Shown: positions 44,015 to 53,373, counted from the stretch's first letter. The stretch: 64,000 nt of DNA from CAWBRY01 sp963791295 (GCA_963791295.1 CAWBRY010000001.1:2147419-2211418); one strand, 5' to 3'. Notes: generated by a model from the sequence alone, not told the origin. A program made the numbers and translations.

Positions 44015-44863
44015 TTACTTCATTAGCTCTGGGGGAATCGATTCCAGCTTGCGGATTTGAAGATCCTTATAAAAAACCTCCGCGCCTTCCGATTGAATTT
44101 GAAGCTTTCCTTTTGTCAGGGGAACTTCTTTTCCGTCTTGCAATTGTCGTGAATGGATCAGCACCATCATCGGAACTCCATTAATGACATGTACGCTGGT
44201 ATCACCGTGGCAATAAAGGTCGAGAAGGTTCCATTCTCCTGAGGGTTTTTCTGCGTCCGATCTCTTTATGCAGTGACGACCCACCTTACTCTTATCTTTA
44301 AAAGTATAAAGCTCACCATTAGGATTGTAAACATATTCACTGTCCGATTTCTTAGTTGCACGTATGTCTTCGATACCGCCGGCAACGCCCCAATAATCTC
44401 CACTATTTGTCTCTTCAATTTGAAATTCCTGGGAACGCATCCACGCCCCATAGTCTGCACCGTGATCGCCCACCGCATGATAAAGCAATCCGCTATCTTT
44501 TTTCTTATTTTTCTTAGATGCCCAGGTTAGTGAACCCCATTTAAACTTTAGCTGAAAATGAAAATTTTCATATTCCTTTAGAGTTGAAATTCCTCCCCAG
44601 GCTTCACCAGAAATCCTAATCACATTATCTCCCTGATCATTGACAACCGTAAAGACACGTTTGGGATCATTGTTCAGTCCCACTGGTATCGTAGTAATTT
44701 GCTTCCCAGCATCATCCAGTGGAGCGCCCAGCCAGGTATCCCAACCGGTCAAATCCTTTCCATTAAATAAAGACTCCCACTCGTGATCCGTGCCGGTAGA
44801 ACTCTTAAATCCAAATGCAAGCAGGGCAAAGGAGAAAATGACAAGCGTTTTATTTTGCTTCAT
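44015..44863 (-). CDS. DUF1080 / 3-keto-disaccharide hydrolase family protein
   Basis: 282 residues with a signal peptide (about 1-20) and the Pfam 3-keto-disaccharide hydrolase fold, a concanavalin-like beta-sandwich. Family marks are WESLFNGKDLTGWDTWLG near the N-terminus, FHFQLKFKWGSLTWA with DSGLLYHAVGDHGADYGAWMRSQEFQIEE, the segment GEWNLLDLYCHGDTSVHVINGVPMM and KLQIQSEGAEVFYKDLQIRKL at the end. Characterised relatives cleave 3-keto-glycosides made by a dehydrogenase. The cyclase-TolB-TPR gene is 16 bases upstream on the same strand. Confidence 0.92.
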   Translation of the reverse strand: MKQNKTLVIFSFALLAFGFKSSTGTDHEWESLFNGKDLTGWDTWLGAPLDDAGKQITTIPVGLNNDPKRVFTVVNDQGDNVIRISGEAWGGISTLKEYENFHFQLKFKWGSLTWASKKNKKKDSGLLYHAVGDHGADYGAWMRSQEFQIEETNSGDYWGVAGGIEDIRATKKSDSEYVYNPNGELYTFKDKSKVGRHCIKRSDAEKPSGEWNLLDLYCHGDTSVHVINGVPMMVLIHSRQLQDGKEVPLTKGKLQIQSEGAEVFYKDLQIRKLESIPPELMK

Positions 44864-44879
44864 ATTAAATTGATTGCAA

Positions 44880-46856
44880 CTAGGCGCCCAATCCCATTTT
44901 ATCGGTCAGTTCTTTATAACGGGGATCCGCTTTTAAGCCATGAAGTAACGGAAAGCGGATGCAAAAGATCATTCCAAGGCAGGCAATGCCCATCCTCTGA
45001 TCATAGGTCTTATTGAGATATTGAAATGCATTGTCATAATCCTGCAGCCCCGTATAAATGAATGCGTAATCCATATGAAGGAGAACGTCGGGTTCCGCCA
45101 CTTCCCGCTGCTTTAATAATTCAAGACACTTCCTTGCCTTTTCCGGCTGACCGGTTGCGCCATAAACGTGGCCCAACGCACTCAGTCCCTTCATTGGGCT
45201 TCCGGTCATTTTTTGATAGTGCTCCAGGTCCTGGACTGCATTTTCGTTTTTTCCCAACGCCAGAAACATGAGGCCGCGGCCTTCAAAGGCTCTCCGGAAA
45301 TTCGGATCCATTTCGATGATCTTGTTATACTGAGCCCACGCCTCATCAAACCGACGACCAAAACTAAAAGCGTCTGCCAAATTGCACATCAGGGGCATCG
45401 AAAGCGGATTTAGCGTTAGTGCCTGCTCCATTTTATCGATGGCATGATTTAGATCGCCTTTTGCAATCAACAACCATCCGTGCACCTGATTTAATAAAGA
45501 AGAATTCAATCCGAGGTTGATGGCTTTGTTTAGGGAGATCTCTGCACCATCAAAGTCCCAGTTGTGATAGAATTTAATGATAGCAAGCGCCAGGTGGGAT
45601 TCGGGATGATTTGGATCCAGTTCGATCGCTTTTAAAGTATGGTCTTTAGCTTTCGGATATGCTTCGCTCGGCGGTAGCAAACCGGAAGATCCCATGGCCG
45701 AATAACAAAATGACAAAGCACAATAGGGTAGGGCAAACTCCGGATCAATCTTGATCGCTTGTTCATACAGAACTATTGCTTTGGTCGTACTTTCCGGATT
45801 GGATTTATTCCAGTGATAATTCCCTTTTAAGTAAAGATTATATGCTTCCAGGTTTTCTGTTGGCGCCTTAATGATCGGCTCCTTCTTTTCGTCGATAGCA
45901 AAATTCTCCTTTAACCGGGTTAATATTTTACAGGAGATCTCATCCTGTACCTGGAAAATATCTTCGAGGTCGCTGTCATACACTTCCGACCATATGTGAT
46001 AACCATCCACGGTGTTGATCAATTGGGCATTGATTCTGACTCTTTTTCCTGCCTTTCTTACGCTGCCCTCGAGTACGGTTGCTACGCCTAGCTTGCTGCC
46101 GATCTGCCGGACGTCTTCATTCTTTCCTTTAAACGAAAACGAGGAAGTCCTGGCGGTTACCTGCAACCCTTCCACCCGGGTCAGCGCATTCAGGATCTCT
46201 TCCGAAATGCCGTCGCTGAAATATTCATTTTCCGGATCCGCACTCATATTTACAAAGGGAAGGACGGCAATACTTTTTTCAGCTCCGGCTTTTACTCCGA
46301 CCTGAGCAGGTGAAGGGATGACCAGTCCCTCATTGGCAATAGCAAATACTTCTACTTGTTTTGTAACATTCTTAAGACTGAATCTTCCAAGGGAAAGAGC
46401 GTGTATGTCTGGCTGGTTTTTTATTTCGTCAAAAACCTTATCGGAGATGAGGACGGCGCCCGGTACAGACAACGCCTCAATGCGTGAAGCGATGTTTACA
46501 CAGTCACCATATATATCACCCTTTTCATAGACAATGTCACCCGAATGGAGGCCGATTCGCAATTGGACCTTTGGTTCTTTTTGCAATTCCTTTTGTATTT
46601 CGATGGCAGACCTCACCGCATCAGCGGCGCTGACGAAAACGCTGAGCGTTCCATCGCCGTAGTAGTGGATGATCCGGCCCTGGTAATATGGGATGTATTT
46701 CTCAAGAATTTCGCGCTGGCGATCCATCATTACCTTGGCCTTTTTTTCATCTGCCTGCATAAGGGCAGTATAGCCCATCATATCTGCAAACATGACCACG
46801 GCCAGCTGTCGCACTCTCTCACCAGATGTATCAGTACCAATCGCCGGCATTTCCAT
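44880..46856 (-). CDS. Class III nucleotide cyclase - TolB-like - TPR protein (copy 2)
   Basis: 658 residues with the same three-part layout as the protein at 24656-26587. The cyclase domain carries VMFADMMGYTALMQ (metal Asp), HYYGDGTLSVF (second Asp) and GLHSGDIVYEKGDIYGDCVNIASRI. Then come the TolB-like part (IAVLPFVNMSADPENEYFSDGISEEI, VATVLEGSVRKAGKR) and TPR helices, for example EAYNLYLKGNYHWNK and ALPYCALSFCY. It diverges from the Gfo/Idh gene at 46998 and is followed, 16 bases on, by DUF1080. A TAATTTTG box on the minus strand at 46907-46900 could be its -7 element. Confidence 0.92.
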   Translation of the reverse strand: MEMPAIGTDTSGERVRQLAVVMFADMMGYTALMQADEKKAKVMMDRQREILEKYIPYYQGRIIHYYGDGTLSVFVSAADAVRSAIEIQKELQKEPKVQLRIGLHSGDIVYEKGDIYGDCVNIASRIEALSVPGAVLISDKVFDEIKNQPDIHALSLGRFSLKNVTKQVEVFAIANEGLVIPSPAQVGVKAGAEKSIAVLPFVNMSADPENEYFSDGISEEILNALTRVEGLQVTARTSSFSFKGKNEDVRQIGSKLGVATVLEGSVRKAGKRVRINAQLINTVDGYHIWSEVYDSDLEDIFQVQDEISCKILTRLKENFAIDEKKEPIIKAPTENLEAYNLYLKGNYHWNKSNPESTTKAIVLYEQAIKIDPEFALPYCALSFCYSAMGSSGLLPPSEAYPKAKDHTLKAIELDPNHPESHLALAIIKFYHNWDFDGAEISLNKAINLGLNSSLLNQVHGWLLIAKGDLNHAIDKMEQALTLNPLSMPLMCNLADAFSFGRRFDEAWAQYNKIIEMDPNFRRAFEGRGLMFLALGKNENAVQDLEHYQKMTGSPMKGLSALGHVYGATGQPEKARKCLELLKQREVAEPDVLLHMDYAFIYTGLQDYDNAFQYLNKTYDQRMGIACLGMIFCIRFPLLHGLKADPRYKELTDKMGLGA

Positions 46857-46997
46857 TTGTTGATTTTCAATTTCAGGGGTTCGCTTCCCGATGAAGCTCC
46901 AAAATTAGACCAATTTTAGGTATCTGTGCCAGCCTACTATTATTGGATTTCAGATAACTTTAAATTTCTAAGTCAATTAACTGTCAAATTCATCTAA

Positions 46998-48011
46998 ATG
47001 AATAAGATCCAATGGGGTATTATCGGCTGCGGCGACGTGACAGAAGTAAAAAGTGGACCTGCATTTAATAAGGTAAAGAATTCGTCTTTAATAGCCGTCA
47101 TGCGCCGTGATGAAGAAAAAGTACGAGATTATGCTCGCCGCCACCAGGTTCCAAAATGGTATACGAATGCCGCAGAACTGATCGATGATCCGGATGTAAA
47201 CGCGATCTATGTCGCTACACCTCCCTCCTCCCATGAAGTCTATTCCGTAGCTGCTTTAAGAGCAGGCAAGCCCGTATATGTTGAGAAACCGATGGCACAA
47301 AACCTGGCTTCGGCAAGGAATATAAGCAAAGCAGCAACCGAAACTAAGGGCAAGCTAGTGGTTGCACATTATCGTCGCGCACAACCGATGTTTAAAAAAA
47401 TAAAAGAGCTGCTTTCTGAAAAAAAGATCGGCGTTCCAAGATTTGCCAAACTGGATCTTTATAAGAAAGCGCTTAGCCCTGAAGAACTCGAAATTCCAAA
47501 AAACGCATGGCGTGTTGATCCAAGGGTTGCCGGTGGAGGACTCTTCCACGACTTGGCACCACATCAACTCGACCTGGCTTGCTATTTCTTCGGAAACATT
47601 GACAAGGCAATGGGTTTCGCTGTCAATCAGGGACGACTGTACGAAGCAGCAGACACGATTGCTGGTAATATTGTATTTGAAAACAACCTGCTGTTTAGCG
47701 GAACCTGGAGTTTCAATTTAGGAGAAACAAATGAAAGAGACAGTTTTGAAATCATTGGTGAGAAAGGGGAGATGAGTTTTAGTATTTTTGGAACGCCCCG
47801 GATTTGCGTTACCAGTGAAGGAAAGTCAGAGGTTCTGGTATTTGAGCCGCTGCAACATGTTCAGCAACCTATGATCGAAAAAGTTGTGGAATATTTTTTA
47901 GAAGAAGGCCCCAATCCTTCCAGTGCAGAAAAAGGAGTGACGGTGATGCAACTCATAGAAAATTTCACCGTAGAACAGGATTTTCCCTCGGCTATTTACA
48001 CCAAAGATTAA
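46998..48011 (+). CDS. Gfo/Idh/MocA family oxidoreductase
   Basis: NAD(P)-dependent sugar oxidoreductase, 337 residues. The Rossmann motif GIIGCGDVTEVKSGPAF opens the protein, the conserved EKP is in VYVEKPMAQNL, and the substrate-side segment VAGGGLFHDLAPHQLDLACYFFG carries the family HDL-x-x-H motif. Divergent from the cyclase at 44880-46856; the 141-base gap between the two starts holds both control regions. A role in 3-keto-sugar reduction is inferred from the surrounding genes. Its last 4 bases overlap the end of the convergent gene at 48008. Confidence 0.93.
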   Translation: MNKIQWGIIGCGDVTEVKSGPAFNKVKNSSLIAVMRRDEEKVRDYARRHQVPKWYTNAAELIDDPDVNAIYVATPPSSHEVYSVAALRAGKPVYVEKPMAQNLASARNISKAATETKGKLVVAHYRRAQPMFKKIKELLSEKKIGVPRFAKLDLYKKALSPEELEIPKNAWRVDPRVAGGGLFHDLAPHQLDLACYFFGNIDKAMGFAVNQGRLYEAADTIAGNIVFENNLLFSGTWSFNLGETNERDSFEIIGEKGEMSFSIFGTPRICVTSEGKSEVLVFEPLQHVQQPMIEKVVEYFLEEGPNPSSAEKGVTVMQLIENFTVEQDFPSAIYTKD

Positions 48012-48430
48012 TTAGCTACATTGATCTTAATGGTAACATAATTCAGCGTAGCATCATTCTGATTTCCTCCGGGGCCACCATGGCAACCGCCGTTGTCGGA
48101 ATAGGAGGAGCTCTTGTAACTCAATGTTACCCGATCTTCACCAAGGAATTTGTCTGCAGGCGAATACCTGTAATTTACCGATCCACTAGTTTCACCCAGC
48201 TTCGCTTCGCTGATTGTAAAATGTGATGCCTGGCGTACTATTGTAACAATGGCGGGAGCAGTGAAATTCAAATTATAGATACCGCCGGGAGACACTTTCG
48301 CATTGATGATCTGTCCGTCCATGGCTGATTGACCTGGCAGCGGTACAGAAGCTCTATTCATTTCTTGCTTGGAGCAGGATTGTAAAAGGATACATGCAAG
48401 CAGGATGGATGCGGCGGCTATCTTTTTCAT
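48008..48430 (-). CDS. Small lipoprotein of unknown function
   Basis: 140 residues with a lipoprotein signal (Cys19 in LLQSCSKQEMN). The mature part is beta-rich (GIYNLNFTAPAIVTIVRQ, GSVNYRYSPADKFLGEDRVTLSYKSSS) and holds a short Gly/His/Cys/Asn-rich loop (DNGGCHGGPGGNQND) that could bind metal. I do not recognise the family. It is convergent with the Gfo/Idh gene and overlaps it by 4 bases. Confidence 0.7.
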   Translation of the reverse strand: MKKIAAASILLACILLQSCSKQEMNRASVPLPGQSAMDGQIINAKVSPGGIYNLNFTAPAIVTIVRQASHFTISEAKLGETSGSVNYRYSPADKFLGEDRVTLSYKSSSYSDNGGCHGGPGGNQNDATLNYVTIKINVAN

Positions 48431-48535
48431 AAAAAATCAGTTTAATATAAATTTAAAATTATTTTCAGAAAGCAAGAATTAATTCTTTGCACCAGTATCG
48501 CTTTTCTTCTATCATCCGCAAAGGGATGGGCTATA

Positions 48536-48567
48536 GCAAAAAAAACCGTCCAGCTTGGTGGACGGTT
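48536..48567 (-). terminator. Intrinsic terminator
   Basis: A perfect 10-bp stem, AAACCGTCCA with TGGACGGTTT, and a 6-base loop is followed on the minus strand by a run of T (the A-run at 48536-48544). It ends the gene at 48589-49518. Confidence 0.85.
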
Positions 48568-48588
48568 TGGAAAAGGATATATGTTGAA

Positions 48589-49518
48589 TTAGTAAGGGAA
48601 AATCAGTGTAAATGTATTGCCAGCTGGACCGGTCCAGACCAATTTGAAATAATATAGTCCAAGACCTGGGCAACCTGTTGGATTACCCGTAGCATCCAAA
48701 CCAAACGTTGCCGTAGCTGTAACCGCAGGCGCCGTGTGCATAATCTTTCCACTCACCAGACGGAAATTGCAATCCTGGCGAACGACCAATGGCTCAAGGG
48801 TCGAGCTGGTAAATGCATTACCTGCGCGATTGGTCCCCCATTCGGCTATATTCGTCGTGCTTCCTTCGGTATGAAATCCCGTGGTAGTAATGACAAACCC
48901 TCCATCATATGTCAATACGCGCTGTCTGGCTACTTGCCAGGTGCGTACTGTTCCATCGTCAAAGGTGACTGACATTCCGCTGCTGGTGATCCGGTGAGTA
49001 ATGGAACCTAGAGTAGCCAGGTTAAATAAAAGACCACCGCTTACATTTGTGATGGTATGCTCCCCATTGATCGTAATGCTCTTATTGTCGAATAAACGCG
49101 TAATGACTAGATTCTGATAGTTGACGTTTATGCTGGCACCGGCATCTTTCCAGTGTACTCCGGCAGCCATAGAGATCACTACTACTCCGCTTCGTGTACG
49201 CGGACTACCTAAACAAGTAGATCCGTCATAAGTGATCGTTATCGTTCTTGGATCACTTAGCGTATCCAGCTCGATAGTAGCATCGCAGATCAGGTCTTGA
49301 TTGTCACCCGGGCGAGCTGAGAAAAATGAGGAAGATTCAATGGAGGCCTCAGCATCGTTGGCGACCGCATCCGTTTCTGATGAGAAACGAGCCTGATCGT
49401 CAGATTGTGCGGAAACCTCGGCGCTGTTATCTGTAGTGGACTTATCTTTCTTACATGCTGTAAAGCTTAAGGCAAAAGAGAAAAGAAGGACAGAGAAAAA
49501 GAAAATTTTTTGTTTCAT
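48589..49518 (-). CDS. Secreted lipoprotein of unknown function
   Basis: 309 residues from the ATG at 49518, with a lipoprotein signal (Cys21 in FTACKKDKST). An in-frame start at 49572 would put the signal peptide 18 residues in and is rejected. The mature part is Ser/Asp/Ala-rich, then beta-rich with conserved-looking motifs ITITYDGSTCLGSPRTRSGVVVISMAAG and FDDGTVRTWQVARQRVLTYDGG. The C-terminus holds CPGLGLYYFKLVWTGP. No family recognised. A terminator follows. Confidence 0.78.
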   Translation of the reverse strand: MKQKIFFFSVLLFSFALSFTACKKDKSTTDNSAEVSAQSDDQARFSSETDAVANDAEASIESSSFFSARPGDNQDLICDATIELDTLSDPRTITITYDGSTCLGSPRTRSGVVVISMAAGVHWKDAGASINVNYQNLVITRLFDNKSITINGEHTITNVSGGLLFNLATLGSITHRITSSGMSVTFDDGTVRTWQVARQRVLTYDGGFVITTTGFHTEGSTTNIAEWGTNRAGNAFTSSTLEPLVVRQDCNFRLVSGKIMHTAPAVTATATFGLDATGNPTGCPGLGLYYFKLVWTGPAGNTFTLIFPY

Positions 49519-49694
49519 ACGTATAGAATTTGATTTTTGGGGTTGCAGATGTAGACCTATTAGCCTGATCAAAGTTTAACTATAGAAAATCTTTTTGAGA
49601 CGAACCCGGCTTCCATCCTGCAATTCAGTGGTTTGAATAACGCCGGAATTAAATATTTATTGCCATAAAAAATGCGGATACTACGTTATACGCA

Positions 49695-49712
49695 GATCGT
49701 ATAATTACGATC
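49695..49712. promoter_or_regulatory. Inverted repeat ATCGTA-N4-TACGAT, site 2
   Basis: GATCGTA and TACGATC are separated by TAAT. This is the same arrangement as the site at 22549-22566. It lies 70 bases before the gene at 49783 and 176 bases from the divergent gene at 49518, so either could be the target. Confidence 0.4.
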
Positions 49713-49782
49713 AAATTGTAATTCTTCGAAATTCTATATCTTAATCGGTGAAATAAGACATCTTAAAACTTCATAAGCCTCC

Positions 49783-50256
49783 ATGAAAGCCGCCAATATT
49801 CATGAGATCAAGCTGGAACTATCGGCTACCAAGCAACCCCGGTTAGTGCAATTATGCCTGCGCCTTGCCCGGTTTAAGAAAGAAAATAAGGAGTTGCTGA
49901 CCTACCTTCTCTTCGAAGCGCATGATGATGCCGGATATATATCCCGCATTAAGCAGGAAGCCGATCTGCAATTTGCCGAAATCAATCTTTCGCAGCTATA
50001 TTTTGCTAAAAAGAGCCTGCGAAAGATTTTGCGAGGAATCAATAAGCACCTGCGCTATATGGGTTCAAAACTGGCTGAAGTGGAATTACTCATCTATTTC
50101 TGCACCAAATTGAATGACTCGGGTATTCCCTTTGAAAAAAACCAGGTCATTCTCAATATGTACAATACACAGATTAAGAAGGTGCAGGTGCTGTTGAAGA
50201 GTTTGCATGAGGACCTCCAATATGATTTTCTAAAAGAATTGAAACGCCTGAGATGA
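49783..50256 (+). CDS. Conserved-looking helical protein of unknown function
   Basis: 157 residues, predicted almost fully helical (LVQLCLRLARFKKENKELLTYLLFEA, RKILRGINKHLRYMG, VELLIYFCTKLNDSG). It has no signal peptide or membrane helix. The Lys/Arg/Leu-rich repeats of helices suggest a bundle. I do not recognise the family. Convergent with the gene at 50326 and separated from it by a terminator. Confidence 0.75.
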   Translation: MKAANIHEIKLELSATKQPRLVQLCLRLARFKKENKELLTYLLFEAHDDAGYISRIKQEADLQFAEINLSQLYFAKKSLRKILRGINKHLRYMGSKLAEVELLIYFCTKLNDSGIPFEKNQVILNMYNTQIKKVQVLLKSLHEDLQYDFLKELKRLR

Positions 50257-50267
50257 CGGCGGCTTCC

Positions 50268-50302
50268 ATAAAAAAAACCGCCTTGTTGTGCACAAGACGG
50301 TT
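50268..50302 (-). terminator. Intrinsic terminator
   Basis: AACCG-C-CTTGT pairs with ACAAG-A-CGGTT (one mismatch) around a 5-base loop. On the minus strand it is followed by a T-run (A-run at 50269-50277), so it ends the gene at 50326. Confidence 0.75.
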
Positions 50303-50325
50303 CTTTGTTGCAGAGTTAACTGCTT

Positions 50326-51306
50326 TTAACCGAATAAACCACCTTTTTTAAGACTTCTGACGCCTTCGCCAATTTTGAAGCCATTGTGATAAATTTCTAC
50401 TTTGTAGTCTCCAATAATGAAGCTATCCTGATGAATTGCGAACTGTACGTTCTTCCTTGATCCTTGTGCGTATTCTACAGGAACCTTAGAAGTAAACGTT
50501 CTGTCACCTTCATCGCGGGTAGTCAGACTGCCTGAACCCAAAGTTTCATTGGATATTACTTTACCGTCAGGTGCTGTAACAACTATATACATGTCAGCAG
50601 GACCTGATTTTGCAATGCGGTTTTCCACATCAAATGATACGACGAGCTTGTTTACTCTCTTAGCATTTGAGGTTGTCTTTTCTTTTCCGTTTTTCTTTTC
50701 GTCAACTGGTGTGACTTGGATATTGGAAGCGCTAAATGTAGAAGCTACATCAACTGTTTTTTCCAGAGTTTCTTTTTCTGTTGTTGTAGTTTCCAGATTT
50801 TGCTCGAGGTCGGTTTTTTCTTGTTTCAATGAGGTGTTTGCTACATTCAACTCCTGGTTTTCGCCAGTCAGACGTGTAACATCTGCTTCAAGAGTAGAGA
50901 TCTTGTCATTCAATTCTGAGATCAATGTCTTTGCTCTGTCCAATTGAGCTTTAGTAGCGTTTCTGTCGCTGAGAATCTTTCTAATCTCTGCCTTTTTAGA
51001 TTCGATTTCTTTTTGTTTTTCGGTCAGGTTACCCTGCAGGTTATTGTTTGCGCCTGTGATTGAATCCAATCTCATTTCGGCTTCATCATACATCATCTTG
51101 ATGGAGTCCCGCTGAGACATGTAGCTATTTGACGCTGTCTGCGTGATTTGGATTTTTTCGCTGGTTTTGTTTTTGTCCCAAAGCAAATAACCCCAAGTTC
51201 CCAAAAGACCAGCAGCCATTAAACCAATTAGAAGGTTTTTGGTGCCATTACTCTTGGGCCGATTTGGAGTACTTGGAGTTGCTGATGGATAATTAGTGTC
51301 GGTCAT
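50326..51306 (-). CDS. Membrane-anchored coiled-coil protein of unknown function
   Basis: 326 residues: a cytoplasmic Pro/Ser/Asn-rich tail, one membrane helix (NLLIGLMAAGLLGTWGYLLW, residues about 24-43), then a long coiled coil (about 75-195, Lys/Glu/Leu/Ile heptads such as EKQKEIESKKAEIRKILSD) and a C-terminal beta-sandwich (about 215-320: VNKLVVSFDVENRIAKSGPADMYIVV, VEIYHNGFKIGEGVRSLKKGG). Similar one-helix coiled-coil proteins are widespread in Bacteroidota; I know no assigned function. A spacer or periplasmic scaffolding role is inferred. Confidence 0.8.
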   Translation of the reverse strand: MTDTNYPSATPSTPNRPKSNGTKNLLIGLMAAGLLGTWGYLLWDKNKTSEKIQITQTASNSYMSQRDSIKMMYDEAEMRLDSITGANNNLQGNLTEKQKEIESKKAEIRKILSDRNATKAQLDRAKTLISELNDKISTLEADVTRLTGENQELNVANTSLKQEKTDLEQNLETTTTEKETLEKTVDVASTFSASNIQVTPVDEKKNGKEKTTSNAKRVNKLVVSFDVENRIAKSGPADMYIVVTAPDGKVISNETLGSGSLTTRDEGDRTFTSKVPVEYAQGSRKNVQFAIHQDSFIIGDYKVEIYHNGFKIGEGVRSLKKGGLFG

Positions 51307-51526
51307 AATAAAAGGATTTAATTATTTTGATTTACGTTTAGAAAAGAATGGATTTTTTAAGGCTGCAAAACAAGTTGCCGGTTGCAACTTAGCGTTGGTT
51401 AATTCCGTTAAAAGATCATTCTGGGGTATCAATTTTCGAAAATCGTGCCAGAATTCGTAACTGCTTAAAACACAAAGTGGATTTCTTTTAAATAAACAAC
51501 GCTGAAAGCCTGTATCTTAGCACTTT

Positions 51527-52525
51527 ATGAGTGTAGAAAAAATAATTAGCGACTGGCAAAGCAAAGTCTTCAAACCGCTTTATTGGTTGGAAGGAGAGGA
51601 AGAATACTTTATTGATAAAGCAATGAATTATGCAGAACATAATATACTTACTGAGCATGAATCTGCATTCAACTTAAGTATCTTTTATGGAAAGGATGCA
51701 CAGTGGACGGAAGTAGTAAATACATGCAGTCGCTATCCAATGTTTTCTGAACGACAGGTCGTATTGATCAAGGAAGCACAACAAATGAAGGATATCGAAA
51801 AGTTGGAATCTTACATTGAATCTCCACTGAATTCAACAGTGCTTATCGTTTCATATAAAGACAAGAAACTGGATGCCAGAAAAAAATTTGCGAAATTGAT
51901 CAAGGAGAGAGGTGTCTTGTTAAGTACCAAAAAAATGTATGATAGCCAGTTGCCGGATTGGACCAAAGAATTACTTCGTTCGAAAGGACTTCAAATTTCT
52001 CCCAAAGGCCTGGCTTTATTAGTCGATCATATAGGCAATGATCTTACACGGATCGAAAATGAGATCAACAAGATCATTGTCAACCTGGGAAAGCGGACCT
52101 CTATCACCGAAGACGATATAGAAGAATATATAGGGGTCAGCAAGGACTTCAATGTCTTTGAACTGCAGACTGCTCTTGCGAGCAAGGACCTTCCCCATGC
52201 CATCCGTATCCTCCAGTATTTTGAAGCAAATCCAAAAGCGGCACCCATACAAATGGTCTTGCCTTCGCTCTACAGTTTTTTTAGTAAGGTATTCATGGTT
52301 TTCGGTGCGGCCAGCCTGGATGAAAAGACAGCAGCCTCCGCCATAGGCGTCAACCCTTATTTCATGAAAGATTATTTGCAGGCTGCCCGGCTCTATGGTT
52401 ATCCGGGGATCGAACAAGTCTTGTTACTACTGCATCATTATAATTTGAGGAGTGTTGGTGTAGGCGACATCGGGACAGAAGACCATTCGCTGCTTAAAGA
52501 AATGGTCGTAAAAATAATGGCATAA
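51527..52525 (+). CDS. holA: DNA polymerase III subunit delta
   Basis: 332 residues. It loads the sliding clamp as part of the clamp-loader complex. The order of segments fits HolA: YWLEGEEEYFIDKAMNY at the N-terminus (Walker-A-like region of delta), FSERQVVLIKEAQQM, TVLIVSYKDKKLDARKKFAKLIKERG, then the lid and collar helices GLQISPKGLALLVDHIGNDLTRIENEINKIIV and ISVSKDFNVFELQTALASKDLPHAI-like region. No Walker ATP site is expected. The next gene is 62 bases downstream. Confidence 0.93.
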   Translation: MSVEKIISDWQSKVFKPLYWLEGEEEYFIDKAMNYAEHNILTEHESAFNLSIFYGKDAQWTEVVNTCSRYPMFSERQVVLIKEAQQMKDIEKLESYIESPLNSTVLIVSYKDKKLDARKKFAKLIKERGVLLSTKKMYDSQLPDWTKELLRSKGLQISPKGLALLVDHIGNDLTRIENEINKIIVNLGKRTSITEDDIEEYIGVSKDFNVFELQTALASKDLPHAIRILQYFEANPKAAPIQMVLPSLYSFFSKVFMVFGAASLDEKTAASAIGVNPYFMKDYLQAARLYGYPGIEQVLLLLHHYNLRSVGVGDIGTEDHSLLKEMVVKIMA

Positions 52526-52587
52526 ACCTTAACAAACCGGTTGACCGAAATCCTTTTTCTTTGTACTGCATCACACACATTTAATAT

Positions 52588-53346
52588 ATGAAAAAATTAT
52601 TGTTGCTGATTTCCCTGTTCTGCGCTTTTTTATTCATGGGTTGCTTTGAGACCACGCAGGAAATTACGCTAAATGAAGATGGCAGTGGAACACTGCGCAA
52701 TACGAACGACCTGGGCACTTTAATAAGTCTGATGAAAGAAATGCAGGCGGATAGCAAGGAAGCCGGGAAACTGGAAGATGAAGTGATGGATACTACGATG
52801 TCTCTTGCTTCCCAGGTGGACAGCATTGCCGGCCTCACCGATGAAGAAAAGGAAATGATGAAGAAGGGAACAATGCAGATCCATATGAATATCAAGGAAA
52901 ATGAATTTCTTACCACGATGCAATTCCCATTCACTTCACCTGCCGAGATCAATGCATTCAACCAGCTTTCGGCCAAGGTGACGGCTCAGGCATTAAAGGA
53001 GAAGATAAATGAGACCCCAGTTGGTTCTATGGAAGGCACACCTCCAATGTCTTCCTTCGAGGATTATTACAAGAGTAGCTATTCCAAAGGTTTGATCGTA
53101 AAAGAACTGGACAAAATAAAATATGCAATGGCCGATAGCGACCAGTATCTTGCCGGAATGAAAGAATCGGCTGCGGTGGGCGTGCGAATGACCTCTACCT
53201 ATGTGATCAATTTACCAAAACCCGCAAAAAAAGCAGAAGGGAAAAATATTGAATTGTCTGCTGACAAAAAGAAAGTGACCGTGAAAGGTAGTATTGAAGA
53301 TTTCTTTACCGACCCGGCTAAGTTGGAGTACCGGATCGAATATTAA
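52588..53346 (+). CDS. Lipoprotein of unknown function
   Basis: 252 residues with a lipoprotein signal (Cys19 in FMGCFETTQE). The mature part begins ETTQEITLNEDGSGTL, a pattern found in many Bacteroidota lipoproteins, then a Lys/Glu/Met-rich helical middle (EEKEMMKKGTMQIHMNIKENEF) and a closing strand pair (VTVKGSIEDFFTDPAKLEYRIEY). Function unknown. It is convergent with ribF, 27 bases apart. Confidence 0.8.
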   Translation: MKKLLLLISLFCAFLFMGCFETTQEITLNEDGSGTLRNTNDLGTLISLMKEMQADSKEAGKLEDEVMDTTMSLASQVDSIAGLTDEEKEMMKKGTMQIHMNIKENEFLTTMQFPFTSPAEINAFNQLSAKVTAQALKEKINETPVGSMEGTPPMSSFEDYYKSSYSKGLIVKELDKIKYAMADSDQYLAGMKESAAVGVRMTSTYVINLPKPAKKAEGKNIELSADKKKVTVKGSIEDFFTDPAKLEYRIEY

Positions 53347-53373
53347 ATATTATCCGCAAACATCGGTCTCGAA

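Noticed and set aside
46545..46919. Plus-strand open frame of 124 codons over the start of the second cyclase gene
   Set aside because: It opposes the cyclase catalytic motifs and has no recognisable domain.
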